A stretch of DNA of 64,000 bases from contig PQWQ01000014.1 in NCBI GenBank assembly GCA_002943765.1, positions 434,001-498,000 of the forward strand. Direction: 5' to 3'. The position numbers were made by a program, and so were the translations under genes. Positions within the stretch are counted from its first letter, which is position 1. Every line of letters starts with the position of its first letter. Below are positions 24,445 through 34,188 of the stretch, piece after piece. Below the pieces are notes generated by a model that made no database searches, was not told the DNA's origin, and saw nothing but the letters and a program-made list of their open reading frames with translations. This DNA is from Psoroptes ovis. Taxonomy: Eukaryota; Arthropoda; Arachnida; Sarcoptiformes; Psoroptidae.

Positions 24445-24831
24445 ATGGAAGCAAATCATCACAATCAACCACAAAGACAAATATTTGCTGGACAAATATT
24501 CGAAGAAACGCCTGAAGAAAATCGTTTTATGAAAAAATTAAAATCTGGGCCCATGTTACCGCTTGGTATGTATTGATTCATTTACTTTTTGACAGTGAAT
24601 TTACTAAATTAATTTTTTTAAAATTCAGCAACGGCCGGATTTTTAGGTATAGCTGGTTATCGTGTTTATAAAGCACGTGAACGTGGTGGTATGAAGCTAA
24701 GTTTTTTCCTAATTCATACACGTTTAGCTGCACAAGGTTTTGCAGTTGCAGCACTTGGTTCAATTGTTTTATATTCACTTGGTCAACGTTTTTTAAATCG
24801 TTATTATTATCATAATACTGAATCAAAGTGA
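24445..24831 (+). CDS. HIG1-domain inner mitochondrial membrane protein (HIGD family)
   Basis: Exons 24445-24565 and 24629-24831 give 107 residues. The HIG1 domain occupies about residues 30-100: an N-terminal helix (EENRFMKKLKSGPMLPLG), a first hydrophobic helix (ATAGFLGIAGYRVYKARERG), a polar turn (KLSFFLIHTRLAAQGF) and a second helix (AVAALGSIVLYSLGQRF). HIGD/Rcf1 proteins sit in the mitochondrial inner membrane, assist cytochrome c oxidase and supercomplex assembly, and respond to hypoxia in animals. Length is usual for the family. The Gln/Asn-rich N-terminus is probably disordered. The gene converges on Arp2, stop codons 256 bp apart. HIGD1- versus HIGD2-type was not settled. Confidence 0.9.
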
Positions 24832-25087
24832 TTGTTTGGACGAAAAAAAAATGAATTATAAATTTATGCTAGAAAAAAATTTATTTATTTTATTTATCAA
24901 ATAGGAATATTTAATGACAAACAACAATACACATTGATACATACATTTTCATTCTATTGATTCACTCAATTTGTTCGTTGTTGTTGTTGTTATAATTGAT
25001 TTGTTTTCATTATCATTTTAAAATGTTTATTTTTTTAATTAATTGATCATATGATAAATTATTGTAATTAATAAATAAAAAAAATCG

Positions 25088-26763
25088 TTATGTTGCATTA
25101 TTTGCAGAGTTGGCTACAGTTGATGTTACATTATTCGATTGTAATCGTATAATATGATCAATACCCATCTCTTGGTATTGTTGTTTGGTTATCCAAAATT
25201 GTGGATGATCTTTCATCACATCAGCTAATACTGCACCACCAATAAATACCATATCTTTACGTCTTGGTGGATCTTCAACACGTATTTTGAATTTTTGCAA
25301 TTTTTGTCCATCACCTTTCAATATACGTTCTAAATATAATTGTTTAATTTCACGTTCTAATCGCGATGGTAAACCAGGATACATGGTTGATCCACCACTT
25401 AATACAATATGTTTATATAATTCACTGCGTAAATCTAAATCTGCACTATTTATTGTATTGAATAATAATTCTGATATACCTTGACCTTCAATATTGACCA
25501 GATGTGGCTGGAATAATGCTTCTGGTGCTTCGAAACGTTCACCACTCAATTTTATTATACGACCGTCATTCAACTGTTCAAATATTGAAAAATAATTTTA
25601 ACGATTATTTTTATGATTTACGACAATGATTACCGTATATGTTTCAGTTAAGAAGGTGGTTTCTTCGGCTAATTTTTGCTCTTGCTCACAATTATATGCG
25701 ATGTAACACATTTTTTCTTTCAACATACGAACAGTTTCGAAATCGGCTGTATGATTAAATGCATAACCCCTTAATAACAATAACTGAAATCAAAAATTTC
25801 AATAATTAATCAATAAATATTCATTTGCATATGCCAGCATGAAACGAACCTTAATTAAATATCTAGTAACTTCACGTCCTGCAACATCTAAACGTCTTGT
25901 CAGATGAGGCATAGCAAAGCCTTGATAAACAGGACAAATATGTGTAACACCATCACCAATATCGACAACAACACCGGTCATCAAACCTTGTGCATATAAT
26001 GTTAATACAGCTTGTATTGCAATATAAACTGAATGAAATTCATATTTTTCAAACATCATTTCAATCATTTTTCTACGATTATTTATTGGATTTAACGGTG
26101 GTTCAGTTAATAAAATTCTACTATTTTTCGGATCAATTTGTAACATATCATAAAATGTATGATCCCATACATGGCACATATCATCCCAATTACGTACAAT
26201 ACCATTTTCCATTGGATATGATAATTCTAGATATGAACGTAATTTATTGGCTTCATCGCCAACCATAAGATCCTACGATTTAAAGAGAAAAAACCTTTTA
26301 ATTAATGTGATTCAATCAAATATAAGAACAACGGAATGACAGAAATTAGAAAAAGCATTTGAAATAATCTTACAGATTCAATTATTTTATCCTTAGCATT
26401 GTTTATAGTGAAATTATTACACTTTTTTTCCAGCAAGCAAAATGTTTTTTTTTCGTAAGTAGAAAAGAATTTAGCATAAAATTATGGTCATTGGTGATGA
26501 GCAAGGATTTCATCGAGGAAAAAAATGAATGAAAATACCTTAATTTCGATATCATCAATACGTTGAGCAGCACGTATAATTGGACGGCCAACAACCGATG
26601 GGAATGTGTGTTTTGGAAAGTTGGAACCAGCATAACCACATTTTACAAACTGAATTCAAATTTTTAAGAACATTAATTCATTTGAAATTGAAAAATTTAT
26701 CCAACGAAGACTTACACCGGTTCCATTATCGCATACGATTATTTTTCTACCTTCACTGTCCAT
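25088..26763 (-). CDS. Arp2: Actin-related protein 2 (Arp2/3 complex subunit)
   Basis: Five exons on the minus strand: 26716-26763, 26539-26649, 25850-26272, 25634-25783 and 25088-25573. Together they encode 405 residues, slightly longer than vertebrate Arp2. Arp2 pairs with Arp3 to form the pseudo-dimer that nucleates branched actin filaments at the cell cortex. The actin fold is clear: phosphate loop 1 (VCDNGTGFVKCGYAG), the NPINNRRKM stretch, phosphate loop 2 (GVVVDIGDGVTHICPVY), the adenosine motif (HIVLSGGSTMYPGLPSRLE) and KDHPQFWITKQQYQE near the C-terminus. The tail is extended by about 15 Asn/Thr/Ala residues. One donor (GTTCGT at 25849-25844) is weak but is required by the conserved IK/LLLL junction. 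A possible 18 nt cassette exon lies in the third-exon upstream intron; see findings. Head-to-head with RNASEH2C. Confidence 0.97.
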
Positions 26764-27162
26764 TTTGGTTTAAAATCTTGATTTAATTGAAAGAGATAAA
26801 AAAATGAACACAAATTCATACATTCAATTCATTGACAAAAACAAAATTCATTGATGATAACAAATTGATTATAACGGAATTGAATAATATTGTTGTAATC
26901 AATTCAATTTAGAGTTTAGTGTTTGGATCCTCATCACATAAATACACCACCCAAAAAACATTTCAATGTTTTTTACTTTGTTATCATCATTATTGAATGC
27001 TAAGTATTGTGTTTTGTCAGCCCACAAGCGCATACATCAAGTGCAATAATCTTTGATTGAATTGAACATCGAAAGATGGAGTAGGCGATTGTTTTTAATT
27101 TCAACTGATTTGAAAACTTGATTTCATTTTGGACGATTTTTTATTAAATTATTTGAAACAAA
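26764..27162. promoter_or_regulatory. Probable bidirectional promoter, Arp2 / RNASEH2C
   Basis: 399 bp separate the two start codons of divergent genes. No TATA box is obvious on either side. It is somewhat less AT-rich (for example GTCAGCCCACAAGCGC) than the gene-free intervals. Confidence 0.5.
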
Positions 27163-27585
27163 ATGAAAATTGAATCATCCGACTCAGCCAAAGATAACAA
27201 TCCAAATGCCACAAATGAAAATAAATTGCATTTAATCAATTGTCATTTTCATGAAGATCACCATAATATTCCTGTCGATGATTATTTGAAATATCAATTG
27301 GAGAGCTCTAACAATGATTCTAATAATTTGAGTATTTCATTTCGTGGACGACCAATGAATGGCAAATTATGTGAATTACCTGAAAATTATTCGTTCAGTA
27401 TGATCGAACAGCAGCAAAATAAATCTTCCAATGATCGTCAAAAAGTTGTCATGAAGCAACTCACAAATAAAGCTCATTATTGGAATCTGGATAAATTACC
27501 ATCCGATAATGATTCATTGCCTCAAACAATAAAATGGATAAATTTTGCCGAAGACATTCATTCACATGTACAGCTTGATGATTGA
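27163..27585 (+). CDS. RNASEH2C: Ribonuclease H2 subunit C
   Basis: Single exon, 140 residues, ATG at 27163. Non-catalytic subunit that joins RNASEH2B to support the RNase H2 catalytic subunit in removing ribonucleotides from DNA and degrading RNA/DNA hybrids in the nucleus. Family landmarks in order: HLINCHFHEDHHNIPVDDYL (N-terminal strand pair), SISFRGRPMNGKLCELPENYSFSMIEQ (the conserved FRGR-x-L-x-G core), a variable Gln/Asn/Ser loop, then NLDKLPSDNDSLPQTIKWINFAEDIHSHV (C-terminal helix). Overall identity to vertebrates is low, as usual for this subunit, but motif order and length agree. Confidence 0.88.
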   Translation: MKIESSDSAKDNNPNATNENKLHLINCHFHEDHHNIPVDDYLKYQLESSNNDSNNLSISFRGRPMNGKLCELPENYSFSMIEQQQNKSSNDRQKVVMKQLTNKAHYWNLDKLPSDNDSLPQTIKWINFAEDIHSHVQLDD

Positions 27586-27751
27586 TCAATTAATTTTTAT
27601 AATTTTTGATACTCATTTTAATTACATAATTTAATCATTTAAATGATCTTTTATTTAATAAATCAATTCAAATTATTTTTTAAAATCAATGAAAATTATG
27701 AAATTCCAAGTTCCTAGTCTTTATGAATGGTAAATATTTGATTCAATCTGA

Positions 27752-27897
27752 GCATGCGCGAATGATGTCTGTTTTTGTTTTTTTTCATTCGTGCTTCCCT
27801 TTTCCTCCACGTTTCATTGAAAACAGCAAAATCGGTATGTTTTAATTTATTTTTTCAATTTTAATTTATAATTTAATTCTGTTTTATGAAATCCTAG
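27752..27897 (+). promoter_or_regulatory. RPL21 promoter, 5' TOP tract and 5'UTR intron
   Basis: GCATGCGC at 27752-27759 resembles an NRF1 half site. About 40 bp on, a pyrimidine tract CTTCCCTTTTCCTCC (27794-27808) is a typical terminal oligopyrimidine start for a ribosomal-protein mRNA, which places it under TOR-dependent translation. A short 5'UTR exon then ends at a GTATGT donor (27835). A 63 bp intron closes at the AG at 27896-27897, 28 nt before the ATG. Confidence 0.65.
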
Positions 27898-27925
27898 ATT
27901 CAATATTTAATAACAACAAATAAAT

Positions 27926-28411
27926 ATGACGAATCCAAAAGGTTACCGACGTGGTACACGTTACCTTTTTTCAAAAGGTTTTCGTAATCATGGTACACAA
28001 AAATTATCAACATTTTTGAAAGTTTACAAACGTGGCGATATCGTTGATATCAAAGGTAATGGTGCATTCCATAAAGGTATGCCACACAAATTCTATCATG
28101 GAAAAACTGGTAGAATTTTCAACGTAACAAAACACGCTGTCGGTATTGTTGTCAACAAACGTGTACGTACACGTGTTATACCTAAAAAAATTAATGTACG
28201 TATTGAACATATTTCACATTCAACATGCAGAAAAGATTTTCTTGATCGTCTTAAACGTAATGATGAATTGAAAAAAGTTGCAAAAGAAAAGAAAGTTTTC
28301 GTCAATTTGAAACGACAGCCCGAACAACCAAAATCTGGACATTTTATTCGTGTGACAAAATCAAATAAACCTGTCAATCTTCGTCCATTACCATATGAAT
28401 TGGTTATATAA
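27926..28411 (+). CDS. RpL21: 60S ribosomal protein eL21
   Basis: Single coding exon of 161 residues, the usual length. Component of the large cytosolic ribosomal subunit. Starts MTNPKGYRRGTRYLFSKGFR and carries the eL21 core (YKRGDIVDIKGNGAFHKGMPHKFYHGKTGRIFNVTKHAVGIVVNK, RIEHISHSTCRKDFLDR) and the C-terminal PVNLRPLPYELVI. The 3'UTR is very short: AATAAA at 28431, and the convergent THUMPD3 gene ends at 28461, so the two 3' ends nearly touch or overlap. Confidence 0.98.
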   Translation: MTNPKGYRRGTRYLFSKGFRNHGTQKLSTFLKVYKRGDIVDIKGNGAFHKGMPHKFYHGKTGRIFNVTKHAVGIVVNKRVRTRVIPKKINVRIEHISHSTCRKDFLDRLKRNDELKKVAKEKKVFVNLKRQPEQPKSGHFIRVTKSNKPVNLRPLPYELVI

Positions 28412-28460
28412 ATTTAAATTCATTTTTTGAAATAAAAATTTTGATTTATTTGTCAAAAAA

Positions 28461-29606
28461 TCAAGAAAATATTTGTCCATTTCTTTTCAATAAATAAACA
28501 GACGCATTCAATCCTCCTACATTGCAATGATACGCGCGTTCAAATTTACAATATTCCAATATATCTCGATTATGTATGATAAAACGATTAGCATTCAATC
28601 TATCTTGTGTCAATATGACAATTCTTGCTGTTTCTAGTCGACAACATCGTAACATTTCCATGATCAATGATGGATATAATTTTTTATTGTCAATTTTTTT
28701 ACCCATTCTTTTACCGAATGGTAAATCGGTGACAAATACATCGATTGTATTATCACGTAACGGTAGCCTAGTTGAATCCCATTTCATCAGGTCACTACGT
28801 TGAAATAAATTATTTGCTTTCATATTTGTATATGTTTTATCAATGGCTGTTTCATAAAGGTCGGCTGCCAACATAAAATTATTGAGCCAATTTTTAGAAA
28901 ATTCTACCGGTATAACACCAGAGCCACACAATGGATCGCAAACAATATCACCATATTCAATATTTGCTATTTGAATAAGATTATAACCGATTGTTCCACG
29001 CAATGTCGTCAAACCAAATGACACAATATGTCTTTTTGATAATGTTTCTTTTGTCAAACATAAGGCAATTCTTAATGCATCATCATTGATATTGAGTATG
29101 ATTTCCATGTCAAATTGTTTCAGCGAAACTTTCCATCGAAAATAATCATTAACAAGACCACCGAAACGATGTGCAGCTTCTTGTGATGTAAATTGATGTT
29201 CACCGCAACGATTACATGATGTACGATATGATGGTTTCATTGTTTGATCATTGGAATCGAGAATTTCATCTATGTTACCATTAAATTTTACAGCATCTTT
29301 CCACACTGATAAACCATTTTTCCAGTCGCATTTTTCGATCAACGATTCAAAAATTTCTGACCGAATGTTGTCTTTATTCACATCGAAAAGATTCTTATGT
29401 TTTTGATCATAAATTATCACAAATAATTTATCGATTGAACATAATTTTGAAATTTTTTCAAAACCATATCGAGTTTCAAAATAGACATGACCATTCGTAT
29501 GACTTATATTGGTACAATCGTCGATTTTTTCACGTATTTCTTTACGTGCTAATGATTCAAGACCAGTAATGACTGTAGCTTCATATTTTATTGCTTGTTG
29601 GTCCAT
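28461..29606 (-). CDS. THUMPD3: THUMP-domain tRNA (guanine-N2) methyltransferase, THUMPD3/Trm14 type
   Basis: Single exon, 381 residues. The first ATG in the conserved frame is at 29604-29606 (MDQQAIKYEATVITGLESLARKEI). An N-terminal ferredoxin-like/THUMP region (about residues 5-190, including KFNGNIDEI and a CNRCGEHQFTSQEAAHRFGG segment) recognises tRNA. It is followed by a Rossmann methyltransferase domain: LRGTIGYNLIQIANI, SAM motif I VCDPLCGSGVIPVEF, and the catalytic DLPFGKRMG, the family's form of the (N/D)PPY/F motif used for N2-guanine methylation. THUMPD3 with TRMT112 makes m2G at positions 6 and 7 of tRNA. Residues between THUMP and catalytic domain are shorter than in vertebrates. 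Divergent from the SDR gene, convergent with RPL21. Confidence 0.93.
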   Translation of the reverse strand: MDQQAIKYEATVITGLESLARKEIREKIDDCTNISHTNGHVYFETRYGFEKISKLCSIDKLFVIIYDQKHKNLFDVNKDNIRSEIFESLIEKCDWKNGLSVWKDAVKFNGNIDEILDSNDQTMKPSYRTSCNRCGEHQFTSQEAAHRFGGLVNDYFRWKVSLKQFDMEIILNINDDALRIALCLTKETLSKRHIVSFGLTTLRGTIGYNLIQIANIEYGDIVCDPLCGSGVIPVEFSKNWLNNFMLAADLYETAIDKTYTNMKANNLFQRSDLMKWDSTRLPLRDNTIDVFVTDLPFGKRMGKKIDNKKLYPSLIMEMLRCCRLETARIVILTQDRLNANRFIIHNRDILEYCKFERAYHCNVGGLNASVYLLKRNGQIFS

Positions 29607-29841
29607 TTGACGCGAAACAAATTTTTTCAATCGGAATTTTTACACGTGTTAAAATTTATTACAACAGATGGTAGGTCTACATGGGTAGAAACAAACAAGA
29701 TGCGCCTACATGATGCGCGATGCATTAGTCGTCAAGGGTTGATAAGGCTATTTTCTTTATGAAATTAATTTACTGACAATCATTTTTAAAACAGCATTGT
29801 GTGAATACAATTTCAATTTTTTCCAACCAAATTCAAACAAA
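29607..29841. promoter_or_regulatory. Probable bidirectional promoter, THUMPD3 / SDR
   Basis: 235 bp between divergent start codons, with a relatively GC-rich centre (GATGCGCGATGCATTAG near 29719). No TATA box identified. Confidence 0.45.
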
Positions 29842-30619
29842 ATGTGTTTCAAGAATATCCTTGTCACTGGTGCCAATCGTGGAATTGGTTTAGAATTTAT
29901 TCGTCAATTATTGAAACAATCTAATCCTCCTAAAAATTTGATTGCTACCACTAGAAAACAATCACCAGAATTGGAACAGCTTAAATCAAGCCATGGTAAT
30001 CTTCATGTACTGAATTATGAAGCACTCAATTATGATAGTTATGGAGATTTCGTTAAACAAGTTGAATCAATCGTCAAAGATGATGGTCTCGATCTTTTGG
30101 TCAATAATGCTGGCATAGCCATCCGAACAACATTAGACGATGTCACACCCAAAGATATATTGACAAATGTAGAAGTCAATGCTGTTGCACCATTGATGTT
30201 GACTAAAGCATTATTGCCATTGTTAAAGGTAAATCCAAAAAAATCAAGAAACATTCATTGAATTAATTATGGCTCAATTTTCATAGACTTCAGCTAAATC
30301 TGGACAAAAAACCATTGTAGCTAACATTTCATCAGCAATGGGCTCAATCGATGATAATGGATCAGGAGGCTCATATTCTTATCGTGCCAGCAAAGTGACG
30401 ATGAATATGATTTCCAAATCATTGGCTGTCGATTTGAAAAATGACAACATCATCATATTGATACTTCATCCAGGCTGGGTACTGACCGATATGGGTGGAC
30501 CGAATGCATTGATCAATACCGAAACAAGTGTCACCGGTATGTTGAATGTTTTCAAATCAGCTGATGCATCATTCAATGGAAAATTTCTTGATTATGCTGG
30601 CAAAGAACGTAAATGGTAA
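29842..30619 (+). CDS. Sniffer-like short-chain dehydrogenase/reductase
   Basis: Exons 29842-30228 and 30287-30619, 239 residues. Cytosolic NAD(P)H-dependent carbonyl reductase of the sniffer/C-factor group. Landmarks: Rossmann dinucleotide motif TGANRGIG at residues 9-16, LLVNNAGIA near 86, ISS strand at about 144, catalytic YRASK (Tyr161, Lys165) and HPGWVLTDMGGPNA after the active site. In Drosophila, sniffer protects against oxidative damage; substrate here is unknown. A second copy of the last exon follows 103 bp downstream. Whether the mRNA can choose between the two is discussed under findings. Length is a few residues short of typical sniffer proteins, with no obvious gap. Confidence 0.93.
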
Positions 30620-30728
30620 TATTTCTACGGATTTTGATTTTTTTTTTTTTTAAAAAAGCATTTAAAAAATGTTTAAATGTCAAAAAATAAAATCTTATTC
30701 TTGAAAAACATTTTCGGCATCAGCAAAG

Positions 30729-31049
30729 AATGGACATAAAACAATGATAGTAAATATTTCATCCTTATTGGGTTCAATTGAAAGCACATTTTTCGGAGGA
30801 TTCTATCCATATCGTGCCAGTAAAGCTGCGTTAAATATGATGAGTAAAGTTTTATCAGTCGATTTAAAAGATGAAAATATCATCGTATTGATTCTTCATC
30901 CTGGCTGGGTAAAAACCGATCTCGGTGGACCAAATGCAATGATCGAAAAAGAAACAAGTGTCGAAGGAATGTTAAATGTTATAAATGCTGCAGATTCCAC
31001 ATACAACGGAAAATTTATTGATTATAATGGTAAACCAATGTCATGGTAG
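30729..31049 (+). CDS. Extra copy of the SDR 3' exon (alternative terminal exon or fragment)
   Basis: Open frame for 106 residues that repeats exon 2 of the neighbouring SDR gene: ISSLLGSIES, catalytic YRASKAALNMMSK, HPGWVKTDLGGPNAMIE and GKFIDYNGKPMSW before the stop. It has no Rossmann-motif exon and no obvious promoter of its own. The frame is undamaged and active-site residues are kept, which argues against a dead relic. An AG at 30727-30728 would join in phase to the donor of exon 1 at 30229 but would drop four residues (TSAK-equivalent). The closer AG at 30722-30723 would shift the frame. So it is either an alternative 3' exon or a recent partial duplication. Confidence 0.6.
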   Translation, partial: NGHKTMIVNISSLLGSIESTFFGGFYPYRASKAALNMMSKVLSVDLKDENIIVLILHPGWVKTDLGGPNAMIEKETSVEGMLNVINAADSTYNGKFIDYNGKPMSW

Positions 31050-31177
31050 ATTTAAGAAATTTGAATCATTTTTATAAAAAAAAAAAACATATTGCTAACT
31101 AACTGAAGAAAAAATAAAAACAATTATATTCTTTTGAAAGACCATATTATACGATATTAATCTATGTATTCCTATTT

Positions 31178-34100
31178 TTATGTTGATGATAATGTTAACA
31201 AAGATGATGATGATGATCCATTAGCAGCTCCTGCTGTCGATGTTATTGAAGATGATGATGTACCAAATAGCTCGTTATCATCTAAAGTGGGTATATCTGT
31301 ACGCCAATATAAAAATGAATTAAAATCTTCAGTATGAGGATCAATCAACCGTTCTTTGTTCAATGGCGGAAACATTTGATCGACAAATTGACTCAATTCA
31401 CTATATCTATATTTTAAAACATCATGATAACAAATTTAAATATGATATGATTGAAATTAAGACAACAAACACTTACGATGATTTGAAAGACATTATTCTT
31501 TCTAATTTGAGCTCACCACGATGATTTATAGTGAATATGCGACTGATATCGATGCCGACTGCTTTGTAAGCCCAAGTGTCCTGATAAAGTACAGAAAAAA
31601 AATTCAATTTTTTATTAAATTCATTCATGATGAAACTTACGTTGATTTTGTTTCCGAAACCAGCGAAAAATGGATTTACAGGGAACAATGTATTTATATC
31701 ATTGAGACAACTTATTTTGAATTCTTCTGGCTTCTTTTCGATTACTTCGCTGTAATCAATTAATGCAGTAAAAAGATTAATGAGAAGCTAATTGATTCAA
31801 AAAAACCTACCGATGCAACGCATAAAATAGAGAAGTTGGTGATAAAAGTATAGGTCCATCAGGTAAACATTCACCCTCTTGACAAATACTTGTCAAATAA
31901 TCTCTTGTGATTCTAGCTTGGCCAATAGCACGAGCTGAAAGATATAAGAATTTATAACCATTTTTCTCGATACTGGTGAATAATTTGGAAACACCGTTTT
32001 GTGCCCAATCTTTGCCAATGTACGGTAATATATGTCCAAGTACATCAGATTTGGTAATAGTACCATCGATATCGGATATGATAATTTTATCACCATAACT
32101 CCATAAATATATGTTACATTCGCATGATGTTGTACCTTGATATGCTGTTGTGACACTGTATTTTATTTTATTAGAACCTTTACGAAGATTCAATTTTTTC
32201 AATATATCTGAATTCAATCGCAAAACTTTACGATATTTTTTCTTGCTCATCATTGTTTGATCTTGCTTATTTGCTGAGTCGGTTGTTGAATTTCTATTAT
32301 TATTTATAACAACCGAATTAATAGTTTCATCATCTGATACATATTCAATACTATTGGATGAATGATTATTAGATTGGACATTTTGTTTTGATGGAGTTAC
32401 ATTTGCAGCTGATAATGTGTTTGGACTATTATTGACTTTTGTATCTTTTGAAGTCGATGCGACTGTTTGTGGTTCTAACGATTCACTTTGTGTTGGCGAA
32501 CGGAACCATGAACGCCATGATCGACTTGAATTCTGAGTGCTCTTCTTTTTGGGTATACATTTGTCTTTCAAAAATTGCATCGTTTTTGCCGATAAAGGGC
32601 GTTGAAATAATAATAATGATAAAATCATCGATGTTGCCATTTTCAAAGTATGATATTCTGAACCCATACGTATTACTAAATTTGGATTATCTAAAATTAG
32701 CAATGGATTCTCATTAAAATCATCGAATGATATGATTGATTGCAGAAATCGTTCAGTATTTGCAGGATTTTCGATTAAATCTTCGACGCTTCCGCATAAT
32801 GACATGGACATATCATGATAGATTCGACTTAAATTGTATAAATCACACGGCATCATTAATTGTTCATTTACCCGATCGACAAAATCTGAATTGACAGAAT
32901 TTTCATTTTGTTGATAGTTGAATTCAGCACTTTTTGGTGAATTCGATAGAGACGGACCCTTACCAGATTCAATGTCATCATCACTGCTTGTAGCTGTCAA
33001 ATGATTGATAGGTTTCGAGGTTGAATTTGAGCGAAATTTCGGAAAGTATTTTGCCGCTACTTCTGGATTCATATCATTAGGGTCCAATTCATCGAGATAA
33101 ATGCCTTTATCATCATCGTTTTGTCTAATATTCTTATTATCATTAGCTTTTTTGATCATTTCCGAATTATCTTGATCCTTGATCATGAAATTCAATACAC
33201 CACCAAGCATTGATTTTGAATTTTTCGGCGATGAATGCATTGTTTTGGTCGATATGGCATGATTTAGAATAGGCGTTGAATCATTTTTAACATGAGGCAA
33301 TTCACCCCAGTCCCATGAAATATAATCTTGACTGTATAATTTTTCATTTCTTGAGGTTTCTATTTCGGAATCCGATTTATATGAATCTAATGAAATCGAA
33401 TCACGCTGTTTTTTCATATCATATTCACTGTCGGAAAATGGATGCAATAAATCATTATCGCTTGCTTGCTGATAATTTGAAACTTTTGGATGCTGTTGTC
33501 CTTCATTTGATTCTTCATTTTTATTTGAAAATTCGGCTGATTCAAAAAAATTTTGTGTCAATGACGGTTTTTGTCCATGTTTAGTTTTCTTTTTTCTTCT
33601 TGTTCGTTTCTGACTTCCAGATGAAGATGTGGTAGGTGCTGAAGAATCAGTAGATAATGATTGATCATTTTGCGCTATTATTTTATCACTTGTTGGAGCA
33701 TTTGGCACTGAGGAAAGAGACTCATTATCTTTATCATGCTCATTATTATTACTATTTATTGAATCACTATTAATTTGACCGTCTGGTATGGTTTCACTTG
33801 AATTTTGATCAATAGATTGGACATCTTCATTATCCTCACCATCCGCATTTTCATCGTCATTATCATCAAATTCTTCGAGAAAATATGCTTCACCACTATC
33901 ACCTAATTTCATATGAATGTCAACTGGTTCATCATTGATTTCGATATCAACCTGAAAATTGAAATTTAAAAATTAAATATGATAAAAACATTCAAAAAAT
34001 TTACTTACAATTTTCTCACGGCTACGTAATACACCCATTTTACCGAATCTTACATGAAACGGTGATGTCAATAATGTACCATCTTCTTGTTCAACAACAA

Positions 34101-34188
34101 TCACATCTATAGCACCGGTCAATGTTGCTGGATTCAGTTCACTATAAGCTTGACTTATGTTGGAGAATATTCTTCCAAAGTAATTCAT
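31178..34188 (-). CDS. Lpin: Lipin, phosphatidate phosphatase
   Basis: Five exons: 34009-34188, 31811-33951, 31641-31749, 31477-31580 and 31178-31406; 920 residues. Mg2+-dependent phosphatidic acid phosphatase making diacylglycerol for triglyceride and phospholipid synthesis, also a nuclear coregulator. The N-LIP domain spans residues 1 to about 88 (MNYFGRIFSNISQAYSELNPA, then DIHMKLGDSGEAYF). A long acidic/Ser-Asn-rich linker holds a basic RTRRKKKTKHG stretch, the usual nuclear-localisation and phosphatidate-binding region. The C-LIP catalytic domain carries the DIDGT nucleophile motif at about 687-691, the LxxIL coactivator motif as LGHIL just after, and FLYLSARAIGQARITRDYL and LLSPTSLFYALHREVIEKKPEEFK. 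The C-terminal 30 residues are a Ser/Thr/Ala tail. Gene order places it tail-to-tail with the SDR copies. Confidence 0.97.

Noticed and set aside
28461..29630. Longer N-terminus for the THUMPD3-type gene
   Set aside because: The upstream codons have no ATG; the first Met is at 29604-29606. The same reasoning trimmed the copper chaperone, PARG and the 50775 gene.
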